NCBI GenBank assembly: GCA_025677815.1
Contig: JAIXMP010000020.1
Span: 1-64,000 of the forward strand
DNA: 64,000 nucleotides
Direction: 5' to 3'
Origin: Phascolomyces articulosus
Lineage: Eukaryota > Mucoromycota > Mucoromycetes > Mucorales > Lichtheimiaceae
This document shows positions 44,474-57,090 of this stretch, in pieces. The position numbers were made by a program, and so were the translations under genes. A model generated the notes under the pieces. The model did not search any database and had not been told where the DNA came from. It saw nothing but the letters and a program-made list of their open reading frames with translations. Every line of letters starts with the position of its first letter. The first letter of the stretch is position 1.

Positions 44474-47400
44474 TCGCACAATCCAGATCCAGTGTCGAAT
44501 TCACTTTTTTGTTACTTTGAGTTGTTATTACCGTTACCGAAAAGGAAAGGAAGGGGTGGAGAGAAAGAGAAGAGGAAACCTAACCAGTTGGCTCAAGCTT
44601 CGCGCCAACAAGCTTCTTTTACTCGTCAACTCCGCTTTATTAGTGGTGGGTTACAAGTCTTCTTTTTTTATATCATATCAAGATATTCTTGGATTCTTTT
44701 TCAGTAACAAGGTTTTCATACTCCCTTTAGCAATATAACCGAGCATCAAACAACTTTTTCGTTGTTAATTCATTGTTTCCATGGAAGAGGATAGTTTTTG
44801 TAACGTGAATATATAGTTTATAATGAATTATTTATTATACGAACACATGCTTGACACAATTATTTCTTGCTTCCGCTCATAAAGATTTCGATAAAGAAAT
44901 AGCAGTTAAAACTATACAAATGTATGTATTTACTTAACAGTGTTGATTGTATACTAATTACAACCAAATATATATAATGAATCTATAATATACAATGGTT
45001 TCTATACTTAACAGCACATACTGTTCGTTCTTTAAAAAAAACTAAGGACAATATATATAAACGGTCAATATGAAACAGCAGTATTTTTCCTCTACTTTAT
45101 AATCACTTCTTCAAACTATCCTTTAAACATATTGGATTAATTATAAACGTTATTAATAGAAATAATAATATTAGCAATAATGATAATATTATATGGTATA
45201 TAAAATAGTTTGGAGAACACCTCTCAAAGTTATTAAATGATCAAAAAAGGTATCACGAATTATGCAGCGCATTCTACCCCACTAACTTTTCCAAGTTAAA
45301 TGTTCCTCCATCGCCAAGGTTATTCATTGGTGAACTCAAACCACCATGTAACCATGGATATCCATTCTATATAGTAATAGTATTATACTTCTTTTCTCTC
45401 ATAATCTCCGTACCAATTCTTTTTCCTTGTATCCACCAATTTTTTTTATTTGAGTAATTAAGATGCTTTGATGATGCCAGACATATAATAAATACACACC
45501 ATGTTTTTGGACCAATAAGAGGATCTTATTATAGAAAGGTGTGTAATTAATGTTGGGGGGAGGAAAAGATAATAAATAAAAGAAACCGGGAAGAACGTTT
45601 TGAATTATTCTACATATAGCATCATCCACCACGTTTTTATTTATTATTGTTTTTATTGAAAAATATATCAGATTCTATAATCATTATTATCCAAAACAAT
45701 GATAGTTCAATGTTTATCATAATGATGTGTAATTATACTAAGCTGATTAGGTTTATAGATATGTTTCAAGTGTTCACTCTATCTAGTATAGAGTTTACAA
45801 TCAACGTGCTTTTTGACAAGAAGAATCATCATATTCGATGAAAAAAGAAAAAAACGCCCACTATTTTAATAAGCCTAGTAAGCAGTAAATATAAAATGTT
45901 TCCCAAATCGATTACAAACCAAAGAGCATGTTACCTTGGGAATAAAAACAAGAAGAGCACAAACTATGTTTCACTGGGTGACGGCTAAATCTAAATAGTA
46001 TACATTGAACGGGTTTCCGTTTGTTTATAATTGAAGTGGTGGGAGATACAGCGGGATACCTCTTTGTAAACATTATTATTTGTAAGTATATAAATAATTT
46101 TAATTATAGCCAATTATTGATATACGGATTATGTTATTAATGGTCATAACCCTCTTTTAGCTCAGCACTGCAATACTTTTTTTTACGATGTTTACATACT
46201 ATCCACAATTAAAGGATGTATTCGAACGATGGCGGTAAAAAAACAGCATCGGGTTCCCCTCCCGTGTTTTTTTTGTTGTAGTAGAAGTAGTCTAAAACAG
46301 TTTATCTCATTAGGGAAATATGGTTACAATTAATGCAGCATATGGAATAACCACGCAAGATGTATAAGCAAGAGTCTGTCTCACCCGCAGTTTTTCAGGT
46401 TATTGCATACCATGAATTATAGTAGCCAATTAGTAGAAGTATTAATTAAAAAGAACAATGGCCATCTCATGCCGTACAACAAATAAAAATAACATTTCTT
46501 CCCAATAAACCATCTTCTCCATGAAAAATGCATGTACTACATTCTAAAAACTTTTTTTTTCTCACTAAAAACAAACATGAAAACTTCAATAATATTTACA
46601 AATGACATGACGATCATTTCAAACATCCTTGATGGTAGGATGCATGTGAGTATGTTGTACATGATACTAACTCCTTCCGGCGTTCCCCTCAAAAAGTAAA
46701 GTGGTCTGTTCGCATATACGTTTCAAGCAATATACTTCTTCTCACGCCGCTGCGGGTGCGCGATGGGATCAGGTAGTATATCCAAAAATAAACTTAAACA
46801 ATAATGCAGTGAAACTGTTTAATCTTTAACGCTTCGGCTCTATAATTCCGGAGAATACTGTTCTTACGCGTCTGATTTACCCATACTAAAAAATATGATT
46901 CCCACTCTTATTATTGCAACCTGTTATTTTTTGCTATGATAATTGTAAACAGTACAAACACAACCCAGTTTTTTAAGTATCTTTTTTTGTTTAATGTTGT
47001 CAATTGAATTTGAATGGAAAATTCTCTCCTACATAAAAGTGTCATTATTTTTTATCGAGATTACTGTTTTCAGTATAGCTGAATTGTAAAAAAAAGTATA
47101 GTTTTGTATAAAAAAATTGTAATTGTAATAATTGCTACTTATTAAAAAATAAAGAAATTCATTAGCCACAACAATATCAAGCAATGGCTTTTCTCTAGCA
47201 TGAAAAAGGCGGGTTCCGCGGAGGATGCCTTATTTAGGCTGACCCGTTTGATTCAAATCTCTCTAGAAGGAGAGTCAACATTTACAATCCCATAAATAGT
47301 AAAAATTTAATGCGGCTAAAATAAACAAATGGGTTGGGCTATTTCCCCTCTCTATCCAATTGTCAATAAGGATTGTCATAGAAATAAGAGGTAGGCAAGA

Positions 47401-47758
47401 GGTCCCGGTAATAATAATGATATTCGGACGAATCGTTTGAAGAAGTAATGCATTAAAAAACAAGAATTACCATTTTTGAAACATACAGACTAAACATTTC
47501 TTTTCTTGATCATAGAGAACTTAGTTATTAGCAGCAACTACTTCATAGTCACTGTTTAGAAGTAGAAGAAAAAATTCTCATCTGCGTTGTTATTCTATGG
47601 ATAGAGTGAGGGTCAAAGAACATATAAATAGGATGGAATCCATTCATCGTTTCTCTTATTAGTCTCATCAATTACAACACAAGAAGGCAAATACCAAATC
47701 TTTTTTTTTTCCAAAAGCAACAAAAGTTTTATATAACAAGCAAAAAAATACTATTAAA
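44474..47758. other. Gene-free 3.3 kb region
   Basis: The longest spacer in the window. It contains many short chance frames. One short stretch (45274-45366, minus) looks coding and has a splice acceptor in front, but no matching gene was found. T-rich and ATT-rich tracts are common. The last 100 bp before 47759 hold a poly-T run and an A-rich leader of the next gene. Confidence 0.5.
45274..45366 (-). other. Isolated coding-like fragment
   Basis: On the minus strand, after an acceptor-like TTACTATATAG, one frame reads NGYPWLHGGLSSPMNNLGDG and continues to a stop after 30 codons. Composition looks more protein-like than the neighbouring AT-rich frames. No upstream exon of matching phase was found. 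It may be a leftover last exon, a pseudogene piece or chance. Confidence 0.2.
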
Positions 47759-49450
47759 ATGATGAAGAAAGACAGCTTCAGTTTGTTGGCCAATCTCCAA
47801 ACAGGTTCTTCAAGTCTTAAAAGGTATATAATATATGACAAGTTATTAGTTTATATCTATCATTAATACGTTCTTGTTGATATATTTCCTTTCTCTAACC
47901 TATATCTTTTTCTTCTTATTATTAGTCTTGCAGCAATGATGGCATTGGAAGGCTTGGAACGTCATGATTCTATCCACCGTAGCTATAGCAATGGCTTGTT
48001 TACTGGCTTAGATAATAAGTTTTCTGATTTAGACAAGTTTTATCAAGAGTATCTCTCGAATTTCCATGTAAGCATTCAGTTAATTACTAGTTGTACATCG
48101 GACGAACTAGACACATGTTCTACCTATTTCATATTGGGAGAGATATGATACTCACCCTACTTTCAAAATCCTTGTATAACATATGTATAGTTTGAAAACG
48201 AAAACAACTATGTTGTGACCCAAGAAACCGCCCAATATCTCTTGAAGACATTCCGTTCGGTTGTTGCCGGCAACAATAACAACCAACTGTCTGAACATGA
48301 ATTGACCATTGCTTATATGACCCAATACCTCCAGAACCCTAAGGCCACTTGTTCTATTTCTTCAGCTGCTGCCTTATTGAACCCTCAAGTCATCATGAAT
48401 GCCTTTGGATTCCGGGCCGCTTACCTTGTTGCTCAAGTATCGAAGGATTTGGAAGATCGTCATGGCTACACTTGGAAAAACACAGTGATGACGGATATCA
48501 ATCGTATGTTCAAGGCCCATTGTCAATACATGATCATTCGTCGATTATTCACCACAGGTTCAGGTTCTTCCTTGTGGCAACGCCATCAAAATCAACAACA
48601 TACAACCACTACCAGTAGTACAGGTGGTACGACTACCACGACCACAACAACAACCCACAGTTCGAATAGCTGTAGCAACAGTTCATCTTCCATTATCGTT
48701 GAACAAAAATTACAACAACAAGAAGCGTTTGCCTACTTGTTCGCTCTTCATACTATGGAAACAGAAATGTCCGATTTTATCTTGTCCGGCTACATCTCTG
48801 CTGTCCAAGCCAAGATGGTCAAGGATCAAGTGGTCGAATTGACTGCACGTATTCAATCCGATATTGTTGGACCTTTGATGGACGTGTTGGTCTTATCGAC
48901 GGGTCGTCAAGAAAACACAAGTCACTTGATATTGGAGGAAGATGAAGAAGATGCTTTCCTTCAATACTATCGTCGTTATCTTGCCTCCTCTCCTTCTGCT
49001 TATTGGAGTCGATATTATAACAAGGGTAATGATTATGAAAGAGGCATTCTTGCCATGATCGAACGAGCTGAACTGAATCATTATTATCGTGCTTTGGCTG
49101 CTTTGGGTCGTCATGGTCGTTTTGGACGTGATCTTTTGGGTCGTCGCAATAGTCGTTGGTTTATGGATGATCAAGATGAAAGAAGAAATACCAGTGCTTA
49201 TCAAGAAATTGTGGAATTGGCAGAACGTGTAGCGTTACGTGATTTTTACCTTGCTTTGGCTTTAAATCGTTTTGATGGCAAGACCTATGAAAGAATGATT
49301 GGTTTTTTGCCTTCCACCAGTAGTTTGATTGGAAGAAAATCATTTTTTGATCATGATCATCCACCATTTGTTGTTGATAATTATGAAAACTTTGTCAAGT
49401 TGTTTGTTCATAATGCTCTGCAAAAGAGAAGATGGTTGTCCAAGCTTTAA
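47759..49450 (+). CDS. Unrecognised helical protein
   Basis: Exons are 47759-47823, 47926-48067 and 48191-49450. GT-AG, in phase, 488 residues. The family is not recognised. There is no signal peptide, membrane span or known catalytic motif. The sequence is strongly alpha-helical in composition (SLAAMMALEGLERHDSIHRS, AQYLLKTFRSVVAG, RMFKAHCQYMIIRRLF, DFILSGYISAVQAKMVKDQV). It is interrupted after about residue 180 by a Thr/Ser-rich tract of about 40 residues (TTTTTTTTTHSSNSCSNSSS). The C-terminal half has charged, Tyr/Arg-rich helices (RYYNKGNDYERGILAMIERA). Codon use is like its neighbours, so it looks native and expressed. A scaffold or regulatory role would be a guess. Confidence 0.75.
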
Positions 49451-51548
49451 TAGCACACACCTCTTTTTTGTTATACCAAAATAGTTTTCATTTCAATTTT
49501 TAACCAATATTGTAACGTAGTTGTCAAAAAAAGAAAAAAAATAAAGTTTATTTTTTCAGTGTAAATTATTTAATCTGACCAATTCTCAGGATTATATATT
49601 TACCTTAAACTATTATTAAATCATTGGTGTATATATAGTACATACATGTTTATATTACTTTAGTCATTGTAAACAACGAGTACTTCCTTAGTTATGATTA
49701 TTATCCCAGTCAAATAGATTAACTAAAAAGTATTATAAAAATTACACCATGTGCTATAATAATATGGATATGGATTTGACAGATCAATTTTTTTTTTTGC
49801 TTCATGTGAAAAAATGGTACATCACCCCAGGTATAATTTTATTCTTCGATCGTTTTCCATGATCCAAAAAAAAAAAGAACTTTGCCTGTACGACGCGACA
49901 ATCAACTATTATTATAAAATTACTTTTGTGGTATCACTTTTTTTTTTCATATCAAAAAAAGAAGAAAAAACCCTTTCAATACTTTATAATAATCATTGAC
50001 CCTTCGTGGGAGAAATCATATCAACTCAGCAAACGAGAAAACATAACCCATTTTATGGATCAAAAAAAAACAAAGTACTAAGCAGTATATTGGGGGTTTA
50101 AAGAAAAAAAATGTGGGGTAAAAGAAGAGAGAGCTATTTTATTCCCACGTCTCCCATCCAATCAAGCTCTTTAAGCATAACCAACAATTTAAAGTTTACA
50201 AAAGGGAAAATCTCTTTTGGCCATCCCAATTGTCAGAAACAATGGAATGTCTATTGTCCTATTGTTTAATAAATGTTGGGGGAAATATAGTCTTTTTTTT
50301 AAATCAATTCAATATAGAAGACATCTTGTAAATTTATTAGTATTTTTTATGGGAGCAAGAAAGGGAGAGATGGAAAAGATATGAAGAAGGGGAGAGATAA
50401 TTTAGATAGAGCATATGTTTATTATTCGTTATCTCTAATAATTCTGTAATAATGCCTTAAAGAGTTTATCGATCCGAACGCATGCTTTGTAACAACGACC
50501 ATGTTTGATATATAAATATAATATATCATCCTATATGTTGAGACAAGAACATTGTGTTATTATAAAATAAGTGATATACGGATAAATCTAAAGTGATATT
50601 GATGACCAACAGCTTTATAACCTATCTAATTCGCTGACAAAGTGAATATCATAAGGAATTTCCGACATGGTTTGATTGATAAAGGGTTCACTCTCAGCAT
50701 ATCCCCTCCTCCTCCTCCTCCTTGAACGTCATAGATTGTAATACAAAACTAAAAGATCTTTACCACTAGTTAAAACGGTTGAACCTTTTAGTCATCGCCA
50801 TCTTTAATAACAACCTATTTTGCTCATAATAATAATAATTCTTGGCAGCTTATCAGTAAATTGAAAATCATTTTTTTTTATCTATAGAAAAAAAAAGGCC
50901 ATGGGGTCAAATTCAAATGAACAAAGCTTCTTTTTTTGTTTTGTTTTGTTTTTTACTCATCATCGTATTACTTTTCTATACGAATAAAACGACATGATGA
51001 TGAATCATAATTTTTTATTTTTATTTTCAATAGCGTAATCATCATAACACTTCTTTCTTTTTTTTTAAAGCCCACCCCCCAAAAAAAAAGTGACTGAAAA
51101 TGAATTTTTTTTGGCGGTTACCTTCCTAGTTTTATTTGCTCAGTCCCCCCCACCACCCTCCACCACCAAGTGAGTTATATCCAACGACTCATATAAACTA
51201 TTACTTGACTCGTTGTAGTATTTTTACCAATTCGAATAAAATGGAAATAAAAAGTTCTTTTAGTATAAACTGATCATGTGAGATCAAAGAAGACAATTCT
51301 ATCTTAATAGGGATTGGGGGGAGAGAGAGAGAGTGAAAGAAAGACCAGGTTATATTTGAAAAGGGAACCCTATAAACTGTCATACATACGTACATATATA
51401 AAAGTTCTTTTTCGCATGGATCCGATCCACTTTTGGATAGTGTGCATAAATGGGATTTTCATTATGTATTTTCATAACGTTATTCATGTATACGAAGAAG
51501 AATAAATGACTCGGGACACTTTATAATTTTGTTTGGGAAAAACATGAA

Positions 51549-51580
<32 letters not shown>

Positions 51581-51596
51581 ATTAGCCATAAATAAT
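49451..51596. other. Gene-free 2.1 kb spacer
   Basis: Convergent 3' region between the helical protein (+) and the bHLH gene (-). Homopolymer A and T tracts, a (CCT)n run near 50705-50721 and a C-rich CCCCCCACCACC stretch (about 51145-51160) are present. No gene is recognised. Confidence 0.5.
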
Positions 51597-53149
51597 TTAT
51601 TGATGAAGTTGTTCAAGTTTTGAACGACTTAATAAAGCATTGTTATCTTGATCAGCTTGATGAAATTCATCATCTGCTGGAATATTGAAACTTGGGGCAA
51701 TATCGGAAGGATTCGGACTGATCGGTGTAATGGTAGTAGTAGTAGTAGTAGTAGTAGTAGGTGTTGTATCCCAATCTGCTGTACTTGCAGGTACGACAAG
51801 GGCTGGCGTATAAGAAGAAGTAGTAGAAGAGGATGATGAAGAGGATGCAGGAACGGTATAAGAAGTCGTAGGAGGAGAAGACATAGGAGTTGAATTAGTA
51901 GAAGTAGGAATATTTATGCCGTTTGTATGATTATTTACAGTGTTAGATGAAAAATGATGCAAATGCTGTGAATGATGATGATGATGGATGCTATTGTTAT
52001 GCTGTTGATGCTGTTGGATATGCTGTTCTTCAGATGAAGGGATTGAAATGGAATCGTAACGACGTAATAAAGAAGCTTTTTTCTTTTCTTGTTGAAGTCG
52101 TAAATAAAGCGAAGATGGAGTAGTATGACTAGAGGATGAGGAGGTAGAAGAAGAATCGGAAGAAGATGGAATAGACATAGATGGAATATTATGTTTTGCC
52201 AAGAGTTCTTGTTGTACTCTTAGTTGTTCTTGTAATATTTCTAATTGTTTTTGTTGTTGATTCTTATGAGCCATTAGAGCGGCCGCCATGGCATCATCAG
52301 TTGCACGACGCCGTTCTTGTGGCTGTTGATGTTGATTACTGCCCGCAGTAATGGTATTACGACGTGCTAATGTAGTATGAGGATGGTCCATGGTAGTTGT
52401 ACTACTAGTTGTCGTTGTTGACGTTGTAGTAGAAGTATTTAAAGTTCCCATACGATGTTTGACTTCCACACGCATATGTAAGGAACCAATTTTCTCACGC
52501 AAATTTCGGTTACGTTTCTCAAGATGCTTTATATATTCGACAGCCTTGAACAAGATGGTAGATTTCGAATTGTTAATGTTCTTTAAGGTTGGAATAATGT
52601 CGGTCATTTCCTTGAACCCATTGCGTATCGTATTACGTCGTTTTTGTTCTGAAGCAATATGGTTGGCCCGTTTTTCTTCTTCTGTCAATAATTCACGACT
52701 TGCCATTTGACTTAATGTGGTTGGAGAAGTAGGTGTTGTTGTGGTTGTCATTGTAGTAGTACTCGTTGACATGGTCTTGAATCGTTTTTCTTGTTGTAGT
52801 TGTTGATAATGATTATTCATCATAACTTCCTCGGGCGAAGAGACAATGGATGATGCACGACGTCTTTTTGTCAATAACGGTTGTGGATTATAGACCATCT
52901 CAGGTGAAGCAGGTATCGTCACATGTTTGCATTGTGGAAGCATCGGATTCTATTACAATTTTAAACATAATGTTTTTTTTGTGTGATTAAAAAAGATCAT
53001 GGGAATTAAGGTACACGGCCCTATTTTTGCTTATCTCTTATAATTATTTATTTACTTCTATTTACCTTTTCAACAACATCTACCAAAAACGTAGCCTTTT
53101 GATCATCTTCATCATCATTATCATGAGGGATTTGAATAGCCATAAAATC

Positions 53150-53185
<36 letters not shown>

Positions 53186-53424
53186 GAGAGATAATAATGA
53201 GTCATTTATGCTCTTATGCACATAATAAATTTGTTATCAAATCTTTTTAATTATATATATATATATAACTCACCTTCATAGGGCGTTGATTCTTGCATCA
53301 TGGGCGAATCCGCGTCACAAACACTTGATCCAGAATATAAAGAAGGTGGTTGATCCGTTGAACTTGTAGTGCTAGTGACACTTTCAGGTTTATGAGGAAT
53401 GATAATAGAAGTTTCGTAATCCAT
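51597..53424 (-). CDS. bHLH transcription factor
   Basis: Exons (minus) are 53424-53274, 53148-53066 and 52949-51597, giving 528 residues. The bHLH domain lies at about 172-222. The basic region is RANHIASEQKRRNTIRNGF, where His-x3-Glu-x3-Arg fits E-box (CANNTG) recognition. Helix 1 is FKEMTDIIP, the loop is KNINNSK and helix 2 is STILFKAVEYIKHLEKR, running on into a short coiled coil. The arrangement resembles Max/Mlx-type factors, but the target genes are unknown. The rest is low complexity: Thr-, Ser-, Gln- and His-rich tracts typical of activation regions. The true N-terminus MDYETSIIIPHKPE comes from two upstream exons. An internal ATG at 52943 would still include the bHLH. Confidence 0.88.
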
Positions 53425-55299
53425 GTGAATAAGTGTGTTTAAGAGATAAAAAGAATAATAAAAAGAAAAAGAAAAAAAGGACGCGAATGAAAGAAGAGGT
53501 TTGGTTATTTGGTTGTTGTTGTTGTTATTGTTTTAATACAAGTTTTTGTGTTTTTAAAAATCGAAAAAAGCAATGGTCAGTGCATTGAACTTTTTAATAA
53601 TAAGAAAGAAAAAGAAACAAGAGCAAGAAGAAGAAGAAGAAAGAAAAGAGGAAAAAGAAGTGTAATTTATGTTCTAGCCCAAAGCGTTATTTATTGACTG
53701 ATTGTATTTGATGAACGATATTGATGGTGATGCTGATGATGATGATGAGTATTAGTATTATAATTACACACCCACACACAGCGGCAACTCCGCGGGATGG
53801 ATTGGTGATGGCCCCCCCACCCCTCACTTCACTGTAAAATAGTGTCTCCCCCCCCACTCCTTCTTCTTTCCTTTTCACCCCTTTTCATTCTAAAATAGTA
53901 TTTACGCCTAAAATGTTTTCCTTTTGAAATTTTTTTTTGGGGGGAGGAGAATAAAGAAGAAGAAGTAGTGGAAGCCAAAGAAACACAAAAAGGCATATAA
54001 GCAACACAGCCAGCCAAAAAGATGGGCTTGTATTACATGCAAAGAGAAGAGAGAGAGCCTTAAAGTTTTTTTTTTTAGTATCCGCTTTTTTTTTTCTTTC
54101 AAATTAACCAGATAACAAAATTGGGCCCTTGGAGTCCCTACTTTTTTTTTTCTGTGTGTCTTGAACCAGACTGATTGATGAACCTCTTCTAATAAATAAT
54201 GATGATGAATTTGGCGGGTTATTGGTTAAGGCGAGACACGTAATAACCCGACTCTATCCGTCGGACAAGAACGATGATGAAGACCTCTTTCTTTTCATTT
54301 TATTTATTCTTTCATTATCTACAATACCATACCATGGATATATAAATATACATTTTATTATGCACATTAAGCCATTTGCTAAGCAACTATTTGAACACGT
54401 TTCTTGTTCAACATACAATAACATTAAGCCTCTTTTTCTTCTAATCTTTTTTTAAATATATATAAAAACGTGAGGCTGACTCATTAGAGTTTCACCAAAA
54501 ATAATTTTTTTTATTATTATAACTGGACCTCCGCTTTCCAAGAACTTTACCCCGCAAAAAAAAAGTTTTATTATGGGCTGGGTCTTTGATCGGTGGTCTT
54601 ACATTTAGTAAATGACAACTAGAATATAATAGTTCACACAGCTGTTGTAATGGCTCTCCCAAAAAAGAAATAAGAAAATCGTGCTAACAAAAGAGAGAGA
54701 GAGAAAGAGAGCATATCGTAGCCTTGAAAACTAAGCTGGAATGATCTCAAAACATATTTTTTTTTACTATGCAAACGAGTACCAGTCGGATCATCTTCAA
54801 GGGCAAATTGTAAACCTTAAATTGATAACTTGGAATTATTATGAGAAACCATTTCAATTCCTCCAATTCACCTAATTCATCCAAGGTAAAAAAAAAAAAA
54901 AAAAAAAAAAAACTTTTTCTTTTTACTGCGGAGAACCATCCAATCGTATGCTTCCCGCGGAATCCAATTATAGAGAATAGAAAAATGAGACCTTAAGGGT
55001 TAAACGGTTTTTTAGGCATAGAATAGTTGAATTATTATTATAAAAGCGGCAATAGATATATGCGTATTACATCATGTCATAATATATTTGAATAGGACTT
55101 GTGTCAGCAAAACCAAAAAAACCAGATGCCGAAATCGGAGGATGGAAGGATCGATGGATCTGGGAATGGATCTTAGTATTTCTTTATTTGAAAATATTTT
55201 TTTTTGTTTTTATTTTAGTGTGTAATAGATGATGAAAATGTGGGGTAAAAGAAGGAAAAAAAAAAGAGAGATGAATAAAACGGATCATAAGGTTTGGAT
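53425..55299. other. Gene-free 1.9 kb spacer
   Basis: Lies upstream of the bHLH gene and downstream of MRN1. Many purine or pyrimidine tracts (for example GAA-rich at 53622-53660, and poly-A of about 23 bp at 54890-54911). No gene is recognised. Confidence 0.5.
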
Positions 55300-57090
55300 T
55301 TACTGTTCTGCTTCAGATGGTTTTGATTTAGCAGCTTCTTGATCACCTTCATTATTATTATTATTACTTTCTCCTTGCTGGCCATGTTGACCTTGTCCTT
55401 GCGTGCGAGGTTTAAATGGATTACCACAACGATCCTTGCCATAATTCAATCGATACTTACGGTAATCCGGATTGTGTTTAATAGCTGCCAATGCCTTCAT
55501 AGCATTTTGAATATTGGTAAAATTGACAAATGCACAGTTGCGTTCTTGTAAAGTATTAATCAATTCAATTTCACCAAATTGTTCAAAGTCCTTGCGTAAT
55601 TTGGCTTCATCCAAACTCTCTTCCATCCCACCAATATAAATGTTTCGAGAAGCTCCATTTTGAACAGCCATAATGGTAGCGGAATGAATATTGGAAGGTT
55701 TACCCCATCCGACCTTAACACGACGTCCCTTCACCACTAATCCACTGGTTTGTGCATGCGTATACAAGTTCATGGCTGCCATGGGATCCACAAAGGTTAC
55801 AAAGGCAATATGTTTGTCAGGCAAATAACGAATTTGATACAAGACACCTCCACGAATGGCATTGCATAAATCTTCACACGTTGCTTCCTCGTTGATACTA
55901 CCCAAATAAAGAGTACGTTGGGCTGTATTATTACCACCCGAGGCTGCTGCTGTATAACCTTGTGCTCCATAAGGATTAAATTGAAAAGCATGTTGAAATC
56001 CACCACCAAACCCTCCATTACCAGCACCACCATAAGGATCTTCTTGTCCATCTTGTCCTTGTACTGAACCTGAAACGCCAGCTTGTCCCTTTGGGTCGAT
56101 ATGAGCATGAGGTTGTGTTTGCATGGTAGATAATTGTTGTTGTGGTGCACAACGATCTTTACCAAAATTCACACGTTTTCCCTTCCATTTGGCTTCAAGA
56201 GGTAAAGACGTGACACATTTCGCAGCAGAGGCAATTGAAGCAAAATGAACAAAGGCAATATTCTTTTCACGTACGATACGACATTGATCAATCATGCCAT
56301 ATTTTGCACATTCCAATTTCAATGAATCCTCCGTGATCGAATCATCAATTGAACCAATATAAACATTACGCGTACCATTTCGTTGAAGTGCTTCTTGGAC
56401 CGATTTTTCGCGTGGTGTGTATTTACCCCAGCCGACTTTAATTTCATGATTGTTGATGGTTAATTTGCTGGTCAAGTATTGTTGATAGTATTGCTGAGCA
56501 TAGATAGGGTCCACAAAGGTAAGAAAAGCACAATTTTTTTCGACCAAAAATTTCAAGGATTCCACAGGACCCACACGCACGGTATCAAAGATGTCACTGG
56601 CTACAATATCGTTAGGGATATTACCAAGATAAATCGTTCGGCTCACTTCAGGTTGATTTCCTTGACCATTTGCCCCTGTGGTTCCATTGCCTCCCATGGC
56701 GGCGGCGGCTGCAGCAAATGCAGCTGGATGAGGATATCCAGAGGATCCAAATCCTCCATTGAATCCTGCTGCCCCCATATTTGATCCAGCTACGCCATAC
56801 CCCATGGCTCCATACATACTATTCGGTGATGCAAATCCTCCAAATCCATTGGCTCCACCTGAAGCTGCAGCTGCATATTGTGAATTCATCATCATGGCTG
56901 CTTGTGAATTCATGGCTTGATATTGTGAATACATGTCACTAAAAAAAAAAGAAATAAATTCATAAGCATCCAATAAAGAAAAAAAAACATGTCCAAATGA
57001 AATATATAAAACTTACTTGTACGATTGTTGTTGTGAATATCTTGCTTTTTTATTTGAATCAGAAGCATCGTATTCATTTAATCGTTTCAT
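55300..57090 (-). CDS. Mrn1/Nrd1-type RNA-binding protein with four RRMs
   Basis: Exons (minus) are 57090-57017 and 56938-55300, giving 570 residues. A Gly/Ala/Asn/Met-rich N-terminus is followed by four RRM domains at about 124-195, 212-285, 357-430 and 450-520. Each has RNP2 (TIYLGNI, NVYIGSI, TLYLGSI, NIYIGGM) and RNP1-like (CAFLTFVD, IAFVHFAS, IAFVTFVD, CAFVNFTN). The RRM pairs end in KVGWGK or NFGKDRC/NYGKDRC, a signature of the Mrn1 (budding yeast) and Nrd1 (fission yeast) family. Relatives bind CNAUA-type mRNA motifs and control stability during differentiation and stress. The Gln/Asn-rich tail may promote granule assembly. The start MKRLNEYDASDSNKKARY lies in a short first exon with an overlapping upstream ATG. 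Confidence 0.92.

Noticed and set aside
44517..44738. Overlapping plus-strand frames of 73-84 codons just upstream of the CYSTM gene.
   Set aside because: Neither frame shows a motif or splice structure. They lie in the promoter of the divergent CYSTM gene and probably arise from its pyrimidine/purine tracts.
47200..47280. GGGTTCCGCGG ... GTTTGATTCAAATC resembling tRNA B-box sequences.
   Set aside because: No A-box at the right distance and no cloverleaf could be drawn on either strand.
23082..53205. Perfect ATGAGTCAT palindromes in the first introns of both the bZIP (23082-23090) and bHLH (53197-53205) genes, suggesting shared Gcn4-type control.
   Set aside because: TGA(C/G)TCA is expected about 7-8 times in 64 kb of this composition and occurs at several unrelated places (for example 15974, 40131, 54478, 60390). 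Two intronic hits are not informative.
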